Shown in pieces: positions 9,505 through 18,898 of a DNA stretch of 21,292 bases. The stretch covers positions 24,103 to 45,394 of the forward strand of contig BLXT01004499.1 of assembly GCA_019648995.1 (NCBI GenBank), written 5' to 3'. Origin of the DNA: Plakobranchus ocellatus (lineage: Eukaryota > Mollusca > Gastropoda > Plakobranchidae). The notes under the pieces were generated by a model, which was given only the letters and a program-made list of their open reading frames with translations, did not search any database and was not told the DNA's origin. Made by a program: the position numbers and the translations under genes. Positions within the stretch are counted from its first letter, which is position 1. Each line of letters opens with the position of its first letter.

Positions 9505-9598
9505 AGCATTCAAGTTTGTTCCGCATTTTTATATAATGTTCCGCATTTTTGCCCTTGATGTTCCTCAAAAAAATTTTTAAGGGTAGGCATGTCTGCAT
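9505..9598 (-). repeat. TTCCG-rich interspersed repeat, copy 2 (inverted)
   Basis: Read on the minus strand this begins CAGACATGCCTACCC and passes through GAGGAACA and two copies of AAAAATGCGGAACA, mirroring copy 1 at 8176-8300. The two direct TTCCGCATTTTT words on the + strand (9519-9530 and 9539-9550) form a short internal tandem duplication. The copy ends about 115 bp before GUCD1 exon 9715-9820. Confidence 0.4.
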
Positions 9599-9714
9599 TC
9601 TGAATTTACCTTTTGATCTTTAGTCTCAATTTTTATCAGTAAGGTGCTGTTTTAAAGTGCTTTTGAAACATTTTGAATATGAAAATGGCCATTTTCTTTG
9701 GTCTAACTTTTCAG

Positions 9715-9820
9715 ACGTGTACAGATGGAAGAACTTCTGCAACAGGTGCAACAACAATATGCAGTGATAGTTCTAGTCAACCAAAGCTACCTTCACTGCC
9801 TTAATTGTAAATCTAGCACA
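9715..9820 (+). CDS. GUCD1: GUCD1 homologue, internal exon (AIVLVN-type exon)
   Basis: A 106-bp exon lies between the acceptor CTAACTTTTCAG (ending at 9714) and a consensus donor GTGAGT at 9821. The first base completes the arginine codon left open by exon 3388-3479. The frame then reads RVQMEELLQQVQQQYAVIVL, then VNQSYLHCLNCKSST, ending in phase 0. The hydrophobic AVIVLVN strand followed by LHC and a second cysteine corresponds to the block of human GUCD1 that I remember as containing IVLVN and LHC. Reading through the donor leads to a stop at 9985, and a second in-exon frame stops at 9802, so neither alternative is favoured. The next expected exon, with a GH(F/Y)IVL..Y motif, was not found to 21292, so the following intron exceeds 11.4 kb or the gene is interrupted. 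Confidence 0.93.
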
Positions 9821-9987
9821 GTGAGTTTATTTTCTATTTACATACCCAGACTAGAAGCATTCTTTGACAGTTCTAAAACAACCAAAGATACCTTCGCTAT
9901 AGATCAAGCCAATTTAATTTTTGTTTTCTCTTTCTGCTTTCAAATTTGCATATTTGATAAAAATCAATTGTTAAAATATGTATGAAC

Positions 9988-10175
9988 AGACCTGTCAACT
10001 TTCTGTTTTGCCCAGAAAAAATTCCGATGATCGTCCATAAATTCCGTTTTCCAGATGGCTCTGCTAAACACAGCGATGAAAACCACCACAAAACTGAACG
10101 TTTAGTTTTTCTCTATATGTTGCATTTAGCAGGGCAAGGTGCAAAAATTGCCACTTGATAAGCACCTGAAAAGTG
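9988..10175 (+). repeat. TTCCG-containing interspersed repeat, copy 3 (divergent)
   Basis: It starts CAGACCTGTCAACTTTCTG and contains AAATTCCGATG and AAATTCCGTTTTCC words, then GCAGGGCAAGGTGC with GATAAGCACC further on. The start matches the CAGACATGCCTAC start of copies 1 and 2 loosely. The right boundary is uncertain. Confidence 0.3.
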
Positions 10176-10590
10176 AAGCCCAGATACCACTCACCCTCAC
10201 ACCTGCTGATTTATAACCCTGCCAGTGAGGGAAGCAAGGGGAGATAAATGGTCTGATGAAAAGGGTTATTCTTGGTTTTATTCTCTCTTTCGTAATATTT
10301 AAACTATGAGGTGGATATTAATATTTGTCTTTTGTACTTGTTTTTCAATTTGTCTTCTTTAGTATGGCCTTTATTTCATTGAAATCTGTTGGGAAGTGAC
10401 AATTTTATCAACTCTTTTTCATCAAGTCTTGATTGTGATTTCAGAAGTTTTTTAATATTTGAGTGCATTAATTAATACCTAACTGTCACTGTTTGCAGCC
10501 TGCTATGTTACTATACGTTACTATTTTGAAATCCACTTAAGATAACAGTTTCAATACTGTAAACAGCATTCGAAAATGGAAAAAAACTGA
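10176..10590. other. Intron sequence, no feature recognised
   Basis: AT-rich sequence with no open frame, inverted termini or repeat I can support. Confidence 0.4.
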
Positions 10591-10851
10591 AAGAGCTGTT
10601 CTGCTTTAAACTTAGTCACCTTGTGTAAATGGATAAGGGCACACAGATTTGGTACACCCTTATATGGTGAACAAGAAGAGGATATGTTCCATTCTACGAT
10701 AGCCAAAATAGAACTCAGGGCAAGAGATTTACGACATGAGGGAACAAAAATGTCTTTCACTATAAAGACATCACCTGTTCAGACACCCAGAGCCCACAAG
10801 TCCTGTGCTGCAGGCAACACCCCTCGAGCAAAAATTAACAGATCTCTTTGA
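10591..10851 (+). CDS. Unrecognised open frame, possible terminal exon
   Basis: A + frame is open from 10591 to the TGA at 10849-10851 and reads like a normal soluble protein: TLCKWIRAHRFGTPLYGEQE, then a charged helix-like part with IAKIELRARDLRHEG, then MSFTIKTSPVQTPR and a basic tail ending KINRSL. A plausible acceptor (CTGCTTTAAACTTAG, ending at 10614) would make it a last exon of about 237 bp. There is no good start codon: the frame would have to begin with TTG if unspliced. It does not join GUCD1 exon 9715-9820 in phase and does not resemble the GUCD1 C-terminus. I do not recognise a family. It could be the last exon of another transcript, a processed-gene remnant, or chance; the antisense strand is also partly open (10551-10760). 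Confidence 0.3.
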   Translation, partial: KSCSALNLVTLCKWIRAHRFGTPLYGEQEEDMFHSTIAKIELRARDLRHEGTKMSFTIKTSPVQTPRAHKSCAAGNTPRAKINRSL

Positions 10852-11504
10852 TACATTAACAAAGAGTGCAGGATCAGTTGAGACACCGCTTTGTGTAGGC
10901 TTTATTTTGCTATTTACACTCTGCAATCTCACTTCCAACAATCAGTCACTTTCTTAATCATGCCATGAAACAAAAGTCTTCTATCAACAACTTTAGGCAG
11001 ACATTTGAAAGGCACCCGCAACACAAGACAAACGAACATCCGAGTCCAGTTAATCTCCACACATTTCCTATTATCACGCTGATGGCAACATCTTTCAAAA
11101 AGAGTGTCTGAATCAAAACCACCTACTGACCTTCTCCTGTTACATTTGAGGCTGGATCTTACAGCAGTTTAATCCCAATTCTTTAGCCTGTCATTTATTA
11201 ATTATCCTGAGACAATTGCAAGCTGCATTTAAAAGTTATAAAAATTTTAAACAAGCAGGTTTTTTCCCTATCAGTTGAACGAAATTGCCTGTTTTCAAGC
11301 GCTTGTAAGTAAACGATAACAACACACACAAAATCATAAATTGCATAAAAAAACCAGCTTTTTTCCTTTGCATGCTTCATAATTGAAAAAAAAGATTCCA
11401 CTATATTAAGTTCCTATTTTAACTATTTCAAATTTGTGATAAAAAGTAAAATTTCAAGCTAACACCACAATGCCACCACAATGCCATTCTAAGCAGCGCA
11501 GGTA
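10852..11504. other. Intron or intergenic sequence, no feature recognised
   Basis: No exon-like or repeat structure was seen. A potential polyadenylation word, AATAAA, occurs only further on, at 11645-11650. Confidence 0.4.
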
Positions 11505-11650
11505 AAATTTTATGACCTGTGGTCCAGTGGCTGATGGTAACCTGACCCCCGTACTACATGTTCCTGTGGTCATGAACCCGCCTATATGCAACTGATTTTT
11601 GTGGTCAGTGCATAGGGATGTGCATGCAGCACTCACTTGCCAACAATAAA
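11505..11650 (+). repeat. tRNA-derived SINE-like element
   Basis: TGGTCCAGTGG at 11520-11530 fits the RNA polymerase III A-box (TGGYNNAGTGG). GGTCATGAACCC at 11568-11579 is a slightly altered B-box (GGTTCGAACCC), about 38 bp downstream, which is tRNA-like spacing. The bases after the B-box (GCCTATATGCAAC) echo the acceptor-stem-like ends of tRNA-derived SINE heads. It is not a functional tRNA, because the arms do not pair convincingly. The boundaries and tail are unclear; AATAAA at 11645 may be coincidental. Confidence 0.35.
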
Positions 11651-12111
11651 GTACCTTGAAAGGAGTGACCCCACCTCAGATTTAGAGTGTAGCCTATTTA
11701 TGCTTGCAAAAATCTGATGGTGGTAGTAGGATGCAGAAGCCACCACTTTGCATCCAATGATACCTATCTTTTTGGCTTTCATTTCCATGATGTCCGACAT
11801 GGGAATATAAAAAATGTAAGTTGCATGTGAGAAAGGTCGATTTTGTAGATCTATAACATAATCAACAACTGCATAAGCATTTGACCCATGTTCCTGCGAC
11901 CTTCAAATAAGGGCTGTGACAATCTCAGTCCCGATTATTTACACATATTGTGATCATTTGTGTTAATTATAGAGGGAACTGTGTTGTGTGTATTTGCGGA
12001 TTTGCGGAGGGGGGGAGTAGGAGGAGGAAGGAAGGGTTCAGGTCTACATTTTGAGAAAGCATTTTTGTTCATCAGACCTATGAAAGTGTAAAGACTAATC
12101 TCGCTTTCAGT
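11651..12111. other. No gene; purine-rich G tract near 12001-12037
   Basis: The only notable item is an almost pure purine strand of G runs and GGA repeats at about 12001-12037, including a seven-G run. It could form unusual DNA structure. No exon or transposon end was seen. Confidence 0.4.
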
Positions 12112-12749
12112 TTAACTCACTGGCTACTTTACCCGTAACGTTTGTGGGAAAATTTTGCGGACGGCAAAATACCAATCCTGCAGCTCCTGTGAATTCCAAT
12201 TTCCGAATTTTTTCCCCATGTAAATATCGCAACAATTGCGATATAAGTTATGGCGTCAGTTAGCTTTCGAATGATAAAGGCAAAGTTTATTTCGAACGAT
12301 TAGCACATGCAGGAGAGCAATTTTACGACACCTCTAGCAGCTACCAGTTTCCGACTGATTTCTAGATGGAGTCTAGATTTAGACTATATAAATGAAAGTT
12401 TAGATGTTGATAGCATCTAGGGAAATGTATAAGATCTACATTATGAGCCCTCAAAGCATATAAAGGCCAAGTCAAGTCTCCCCGAAGGTAGAGGGAAAGG
12501 CAAATTGAGCATTACCATGGATAAATTTAGATCTAAACCCCAGCCTCAAGTTGGAGCTAGATCTAAATCAAAATCTAGACTCAAAATTTTTTTTTGTAAT
12601 GAAATCTTTATGTCCTTGAAAAAGTATGGTACAAATTTCATAGGTATATCTTTACTAACAAATGCACAGTGATTTTTTTAAAATACCCTTGAAATATCTG
12701 ATACTCAAGGAAATATTAGAAAAAAAAAGTCTGGTAGTCAGTGAGTTAA
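12112..12749. mobile_element. TTAA-flanked 638-bp element with 12-bp TIRs (family 2)
   Basis: TTAA at 12112-12115 and 12746-12749 flank inverted ends CTCACTGGCTAC (12116-12127) and GTAGTCAGTGAG (12734-12745), with one mismatch in 12. The CTCAC start matches the element at 4022. A word AGCTTTCGAATGATAA with GTTTATTT (12262-12292) is shared in similar form with 4178-4208 and 6336-6368. In its right half a + frame gives a Lys/Arg/Ser stretch (RSKSKSRLK) again coded through AGATCTA words, resembling the Ser/Arg part of the other remnants. There is no transposase core, so it is a non-autonomous piggyBac-type derivative. The 61-codon frame that begins at 12662 runs out across the right TIR and is not a gene. 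Confidence 0.7.
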
Positions 12750-12862
12750 GGCAAAAATTGTTGATGGAAGTGATGTCTCTTGTACAGATGCAAGAAACAC
12801 CTGCATTTCTAATGAATTTGAACATAATGAGAAAACTTGAGTTTTAGACTTTAAAAACCAGA

Positions 12863-13638
12863 TACAGTCAATACTGCTTAAGTCGATGTCCAAGGGACAT
12901 AATTAAATTTTTTTGGTCGGGGGGTGCGTATTTGCAGAACCCCAATTTCCTCTACCAAAATCGCTCACAGGTTCATCTGTTTTTATATTTACTAAACTAA
13001 TAGGAGTTTGAAGCTGTGACTAATTACTGTAAAATAACTAATTGAGCTTTTTCAACATCATCATGTTGTGATTGGTCTTGTCATCATGGTGCCCAGATGT
13101 CTGAAAATATATCTCCTTCATTGTATCCAAATTCGTTGAAACACCCTTCTGATTCTTATTATTGTTGTCCTCGAAATTGGTGTGTTTGTTTTTGTTAATT
13201 CATTTTCTTATGTTTGTTACTGTACTTCAATTGGTAAATAAGTTTGATTTTTAGTTTTAGTGGAAAGTCGTCTACTCTGTTTGCCTTGCTTTAAGTTTCG
13301 GACACAGATCTAGATCAATACAAATATTGTGTTGGCTACAGTGGAATTTTTTTAGGCCCTAAGGTCTTTGTTCTTCACGTGAGGAAAAGGGGAGGAGGTG
13401 TAATGGTTTCGGGAGGAGTAAAGGGGAAATTACATGGGACTAACATTGACTAGACCTACACAGACAAGTCTAATGGTTCAACAGGTACTGCCCGTACCTC
13501 CCAACAAAGCCAGCTGCCACTGCCTCCCTCCGATTTTGCCCTTCAAAATGAGTCTTCAAAGGGGGAGGTTCCAAGATAAAAGTTTGACTTGAATGAAAAT
13601 CAACTTAAGCGGTTTTGACTTAAGCAGTGTCGACTGTA
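12863..13638. mobile_element. TA-flanked pogo/Tigger-like non-autonomous element
   Basis: TA at 12863-12864 and 13637-13638 flank 20-bp inverted ends: CAGTCAATACTGCTTAAGTC (12865-12884) and GACTTAAGCAGTGTCGACTG (13617-13636), with two mismatches. A second AACTTAAGC word at 13602-13610 gives a subterminal repetition. TA target duplication with ends starting CAGT and containing CTTAAGTC is typical of pogo/Tigger-type Tc1-mariner elements. The 736-bp interior has no transposase frame, only G-rich tracts (about 13382-13433) and AT-rich sequence, so it would need enzyme from elsewhere. It lies only 113 bp after the TTAA element at 12112-12749. The termini are seen directly; the superfamily is inferred from them. 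Confidence 0.72.
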
Positions 13639-15858
13639 GTCTTGATCCTTATTCTAGATCTAGATTTTGATTTATATTAAATCTACAGATTTCTGTTAGT
13701 CATAATTTAAATTTTGTAATAGATAGGCTTAAATAGTAGATGCACCTCGATCTAGATATAGATCTACATCATGAATGAAGTTTTTGACTTCATGAAATCT
13801 TGGCGAATTTGTAAAAATAGTTAGGTTTTGAACAGTACAGAGGATGGAATGTTCACAAAGGGGAGCATTTTTTTTCTTAAATATTAGGCCTAGAATAAAA
13901 TGCCATACAATGATTGGCCATTATTTCATCAAATTTTAAACAGCCACATTAACTGCAATAATGTTTCTGAAGTCTATCCAAAGGATCTCTTGTTTAATAT
14001 TGGGCTTCCCACCAGTCTTCTTAGTTATGTAATGAGAAAATCCTGATATTTACTATGTAAAATTTTGCCTTGGTCTATTGTTGGCATAAAAAAATATTGT
14101 CTTATCCTCATTATAGGTCTAAATATAAAACAATGCTAATGTATATTTCATTAGATATTTCATTTGTTTACATAAGACACTTTCAAATAACTAAGCATAT
14201 ATACATCACTAAAGACAGACAAAGCATTGTAAAATGCTTTGAAGGATTAGCCTGGCCAAAATAGTAATTAAAAAAAAAAAACAAAACAACTACAGAAATA
14301 AAGATAAAGAACACTTCAGTATTAATAGTGAATAGAATTTATCCATATATATGGATGTGAGTCATAATTCCAACAAAGAAAATGAAAAGCAAGAGATGTA
14401 CATTACTGGATAGATCACCTCATGGATTACGATCACAGACAAAACGTTGAAACATTTAATTAATTTTTATTTTTTTTTTATACCAACATATCTACATGAT
14501 GAGGCAACTTGAAAGGTTTGAAACTTGTGTGGTTCTTACAACATACATGTCAGCTCTAGATCTAGATTTTATGTTTCATTGATATGATGATAATAACAAT
14601 AATTGAAAAAAAAATGAGGGCTATAATAAAGCTTCATTTATTAAGCAAGCCATCATTTCGATATGATTTAGATAGCCCTGTAACCAAACTTTTATGTCTT
14701 CTGTTTTTAAACATTCTTTACTCTTCATTGTGATTCAGATTAGATCTAAATTTACACCATTAATCTGTGCAACTATAATGCAAGATTGATGCCAATGTTT
14801 ATTACCTTGTAAGTTCAGGGGAAATCAGCCCTGCTATGTAGATAGCCTAAAAAAAAAATGAAAAAACTTTTCATAGAACATCCACAAAGAGAATAGACTT
14901 ATTAAGTTTTGAGTATTTCCACCCATCCATTTCAATCTTTGGAAGCATAAAATACAACATCATTGGGAACCAAAAAAGAATGAGGCCTTATTGTGCTCAT
15001 TTTGACTGCTAAGTCCAGACCTATATCATCTATGTTGTTGATATATCAATTGGGTTTTTTTTTCTTATCAATAGGTTATCTTTGTGAAGAAGTTGTATAC
15101 CACCACAATATGGGCTATATGTTTTCTTTATATTTAATTAATATGCAATGGATCATATTTGTAAGCCCAACTGAGAACTTTGTAGACTTGTCTCAGTTAG
15201 GTTGTTTTTTTTTTCCATGTAACCTTTAATTGTGGAAGTAAGATTTTGAGTTTTGGGTGCACCTTAAAAAAAACTTCTTCAGCATCCAGACCGCAAGCTT
15301 CCACTCTTTAAGACTTTGCAAGTGGTAATACTATTGGGCAATCAGCAGTCTATAAAAAGAACCTTTTTTGCATCTTTAGAGTTTATGTTCATTAATTACC
15401 CAGTGACATTATACTTTACTGTTATGGGAATGGCTATGGTTGAGCATATGCATTATGGTGTAATGTGGTTGATCAATGCACATCTAAGAGTGCTAGCATA
15501 TTCTGTGAGACAGTCTAAATTTCTGTGAGTAGAGGTGAAGATTCCTGTGAGCTCCAATTACGGTTGCTAAATCTGTATAAAGCATTAATACAAAAAGATT
15601 TTTAGCTAAGAGCCTGTCAGGCTCAAGCAAACATACATTAGATTTTAAAAATAAAAAAACAACTTCTTTTGTTTGTAAAAAAAAATATTTTGAAAGACAT
15701 AATTGATATGTATTGAAACGATTGACATTCTTTATTTCTTTGAGATTCAGATATATCTATGAGAGGATTCTTGTCCTTAACAGTGACTGGCTTTAAAAGA
15801 CCGTTGGTTATATTGACTCATTAATCATCAATGCATTTTACAACGATTTGAAATTTGA
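13639..15858. other. AT-rich sequence, no gene recognised
   Basis: No exon with family similarity, no transposon termini and no RNA gene was seen. Clustered TCTAGATCTAGA words occur at about 13653-13668, 13750-13765 and 14555-14569. A perfect 16-bp palindrome, ATCCATATATATGGAT, occupies 14341-14356. The short frames at 14993-15229 and 15316-15528 are hydrophobic or low-complexity and unsupported. Confidence 0.45.
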
Positions 15859-16273
15859 GTTTTACCTGGACAGATGTGTCCTTGCCATATAAAAACAAAG
15901 GGTCACAATTTTTTTGATCAATGTGGTAAAAATGCAATTTTGTTTGTACCTATCCAAAACATACCAATTGAACAAAAGGCTCATGATCTGTTGTATCATG
16001 GAAAATTCTTTTATGTTAGAAAATAATCCTCCAAGTTTGGGAAAGAGAAGTAAAGCAACAACAGCAAAAACTGTATGGATGCTTAAGAATATCAAAACCA
16101 CCTATATCATTTATTCGTCCAAAGCTGAAAAAAATGCGAAGGGCACCATTTGGCCAAGTGCTTCAAATTTTTTTCAACTTGAAACAGCCAAATCAGAAAA
16201 AAGCGTAACAATTTTTTGGAACTCTGGACTTTTGGGAAATGACTTTCATAGTCTTAATGTTAAATGCCTGTAA
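15859..16273 (+). other. Two overlapping open frames, no family recognised
   Basis: A + frame open from 15859 to 16023 reads as a plausible protein (MCPCHIKTKGHNFFDQCGKN, then AILFVPIQNIPIEQKAHDLL). It overlaps another frame, open to 16273, that is Lys/Ser-rich. A possible acceptor, TTTACCTGGACAG, ends at 15873. No donor, start-codon context or known domain supports either frame, and they cannot both be coding. It may be a decayed retrocopy or chance. Confidence 0.15.
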
Positions 16274-17361
16274 TTTTCCACATTGGCAGCCCTTTGAACA
16301 TGGAAACCTTGCCAATTATTCTGGTTTGACCATTCTGCCCATCAAACAAAGATTCCGATTCTTTCCCCTTTTGCAACAAGATTGGAAATCAACCCAGCTC
16401 TTGCAATGAGCTAATTTTTTTAATCCAATTTTTCTTTATTTGGGTTAAGTGAAATAGAGTGTGAAAATCCGAGAATAACAGGTGAGATATATAGGTAATT
16501 GAGATGGGCAATAGTTAAATAGATTTAGTGAAAGAAAGGGATACATACAAAAGATAGAAAGTCAAAAAGGTAACCAGACTGATAGTCATAGAAATGGAGA
16601 ACCAGTAAGACAACAGATAAGGTAATGTGGTAGACACAGTGTCACATTTTCCCCAGTATCTTACAACTTAGTTGTGAGCTGCAAGCCGGGCTCATAAAAA
16701 GGTCCAGAGGACTTAGGAGAGTTAAGCTTAGTTACAGCAGATCATACCTGCTGCCGTCAATCAAGCACCTGCAATGAGATCCCGATGCATTGTGCATGCA
16801 GGCGCGTGTTAGCAGTGAAACTAACAATACAAATGAAAATCTGCTTTCTTTAGATCAATTTATTGCCAAAACTACTCTGAGTGCAAACATAGTTCTTCCA
16901 CTCATTTTTATCTTCTGAATTTGATCTTTAATTGGTGTTTCTGTAAAAAATTGTGTAAGTCTCATTTACGAGTTAAAGTAACCTATAAACAATCATGATT
17001 TTGCACTTTAAATTCATACAGTTCTTATTTAAATGTCTTTTTCAAAAAATCGACCCTTGCAGTTTTAAAAACGGTTTTTCTGTTTGAATGTAAAGATATT
17101 TGTGTTTTATCAGAAATAAGTTTCATCGCGTTAAGAAAAAGTTAATTGTGTGAAATTGCTGTTTATATTTTACTTCTTTTGCTTGAATTAGGATAACTCA
17201 ATATGGAGCATTCCTTTGAGGGCCACAAACGTTGTGTGCAAGGACTATGTCAAATTTATCATAATATTTGTATCACCAAAAAAAAGAAAGAATACCACCC
17301 AAAAAAGACAAACATAAAAAAACCCAACATACTGCACAAATGTGCTTAACTGTCTGGAGAC
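16274..17361. other. No gene recognised
   Basis: A less AT-rich patch at about 16620-16810 with many short inverted words hints at an old repeat, but I could not define ends or polymerase III boxes. The remainder is AT-rich without coding signal. Confidence 0.4.
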
Positions 17362-18137
17362 ATGTTACAGACTTACAGACTAAATGTTAATGAAGACAAT
17401 GAGGATACATATTCAAAGTTTATGTGTGTAAGGTGTTTTGCTTTGATTAACTTTATTAGAAGAATGCACAGCTTGACTACCAGATACAGAGCAAAACAAC
17501 TATTTCTTAAAACAAGGATATGTTGTGCGCTTACAAACCAACAATTCGAGAACTTGTATATTATGCAGCCATCTTAACAGCTTAATATATGGTTGTGTGG
17601 AAAGAACAGCGACTATGCCTGGGCTTACACCTTCACACTCAGCAAGTGCACAGACCTCACCACAGAAATAAGCAGCCCACATTTTGATAACGAAGACAAC
17701 TCCTCCCAAGATAAAAAAACCTACAGTTTTACAATCACACATACTTTAGAAACAACTTAAACTCACGGCACAAACACATGCAACACAGACTTGAGGAACA
17801 CTGACTCATCTCACTCTGATACTGATAGGACAAACACAACATATTCAGCTTTACATCACACTGACAATGCCGCAGATACAAATTTTAGTATAAACATCAC
17901 ATGCACAGCAAATCAAGCTCATGATTCCAATAGTAACACTCCTCTTTCCCGATGGCACAATCAATATCTATTAAGATGACATAAACACAGACACACGACA
18001 GTTCAACATCTCCAATGATAAAAAATGATACAACATTCAGTCAATCACTAAGTTTTTCCAAGAACACACCTCTAGCCGCACAAGAGAAGAGCCTTGCCAC
18101 ACGTTTAGTTAGAAGAAAACTGAATTCTGACTCTTAA
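17362..18137 (+). pseudogene. Decayed coding-like stretch, possible zinc-finger-associated gene
   Basis: Three successive + frames each read like protein. 17362-17577 gives NVNEDNEDTYSKFMCVRCFA, then LINFIRRMHSLTTRYRAK. 17576-17979 in another frame gives WLCGKNSDYAWAYTFTLSKC, one stop (17758-17760), then a Thr/Ser/Asn/Asp-rich run. 17985-18137 in a third frame ends AAQEKSLATRLVRRKLNSDS and a stop. A C..C followed by a basic, hydrophobic helix resembles the second half of zinc-finger-associated (ZAD-like) domains, but the first cysteine pair is not visible. Two frame changes and one stop suggest a dead copy. The alternative is fortuitously open, low-stop sequence rich in ACA/CAC. Weakly supported. 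Confidence 0.28.
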
Positions 18138-18460
18138 AAAAAAGAGTATCTTTTGCAAGACATGATTTTCTTCTCTACAGTAAAAAAATAACTAATGAAC
18201 TATTACTTTCGTTCTTGCTTGAACAATCCAACTGTCATATCTGTTTCATCTTAGCTTCGAATAAGTACAAATTATTTTTCAGTTTTGTTTTGTGATGAAA
18301 AGAAAATAACATAAAACAGGAAAAGACACTCAAGCTAACAGTCGAACATGCTACCTGCGCTAAGGTCGGGCTGACCTCTGTCAGACAGTGCTGGCCTTAG
18401 AAACCTAAAATGCTAGCTACAGGCACACTGTGTAGAGCATATAGATAGATAAATCAATAG

Positions 18461-18484
18461 TCATCATCATCATCATCATCATCA
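18461..18484. repeat. (TCA)8, LINE 3' trimer tail
   Basis: Eight TCA units on the + strand (TGA on the LINE sense strand) lie immediately after the last recognisable codons of the minus-strand RT. Their position and in-frame stop content fit an RTE-type 3' tail. The GATAGATA words just beyond may belong to the target site. No clear target-site duplication was found when compared with about 20225-20250. Confidence 0.8.
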
Positions 18485-18896
18485 GGTACCTTGTCTGGAA
18501 CAGACAGGCGATCATGCTCCTCCTCTCATATCTATTTTCAGTTAACCTTATAAAGTTGTTATTGCTACACTTGCCTATCGCCCATGACTTAAGATTTTCA
18601 ATAAAAGTCATTCTCTCTCTACCTCTACTGCATCTTGCCAGTGATTGCTAAGTGTTCTAAACCCTTGCGTCGGCAAATATGGCCTAAAAACTGTAGTAGT
18701 TGCCACTGTCTTATGGTTTTAATTAGTGATCTGTCAAGATTGGCCTCTTTCACTTCAGTACCAATTCATTTAATTTTTTTCTGTCCATGATATCCTCATC
18801 ATTCTTCTGATAAACCACATCCCTACTGCTTCTAGTTTTTTTCTCTATTTCTTTTTTTTTTGTTGTCCAACACTCACTGCCATACAAAAGTACTGA

Positions 18897-18898
<2 letters not shown>

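Noticed and set aside
9725-9985. 86-codon frame as a stand-alone small gene
   Set aside because: Its first part is the GUCD1 exon and the rest is read-through past a consensus GTGAGT donor into the intron.
10551-10760. Minus-strand frame opposite 10591-10851
   Set aside because: It has no start context or splice support, and the + frame is longer and better balanced. At most one of the two is real.
14341-14356. Palindrome ATCCATATATATGGAT as a CArG box
   Set aside because: CArG boxes have six A/T between CC and GG; this has eight. No promoter context was seen.
15914-16273. Longest open frame in the window (119 codons, + strand)
   Set aside because: Lys/Ser/Asn-rich with no recognisable domain, starts at TTG, overlaps another open frame, and lacks convincing splice sites. 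Length alone is not significant in six frames over 21 kb.
16620-16810. GC-richer patch as a SINE or tRNA
   Set aside because: No A-box/B-box pair at proper spacing and no definable ends.
18461-18484. Trimer repeat as an independent microsatellite or CRISPR-like array
   Set aside because: It directly abuts the end of the LINE ORF and is best explained as the retrotransposon tail. There are no spacers.
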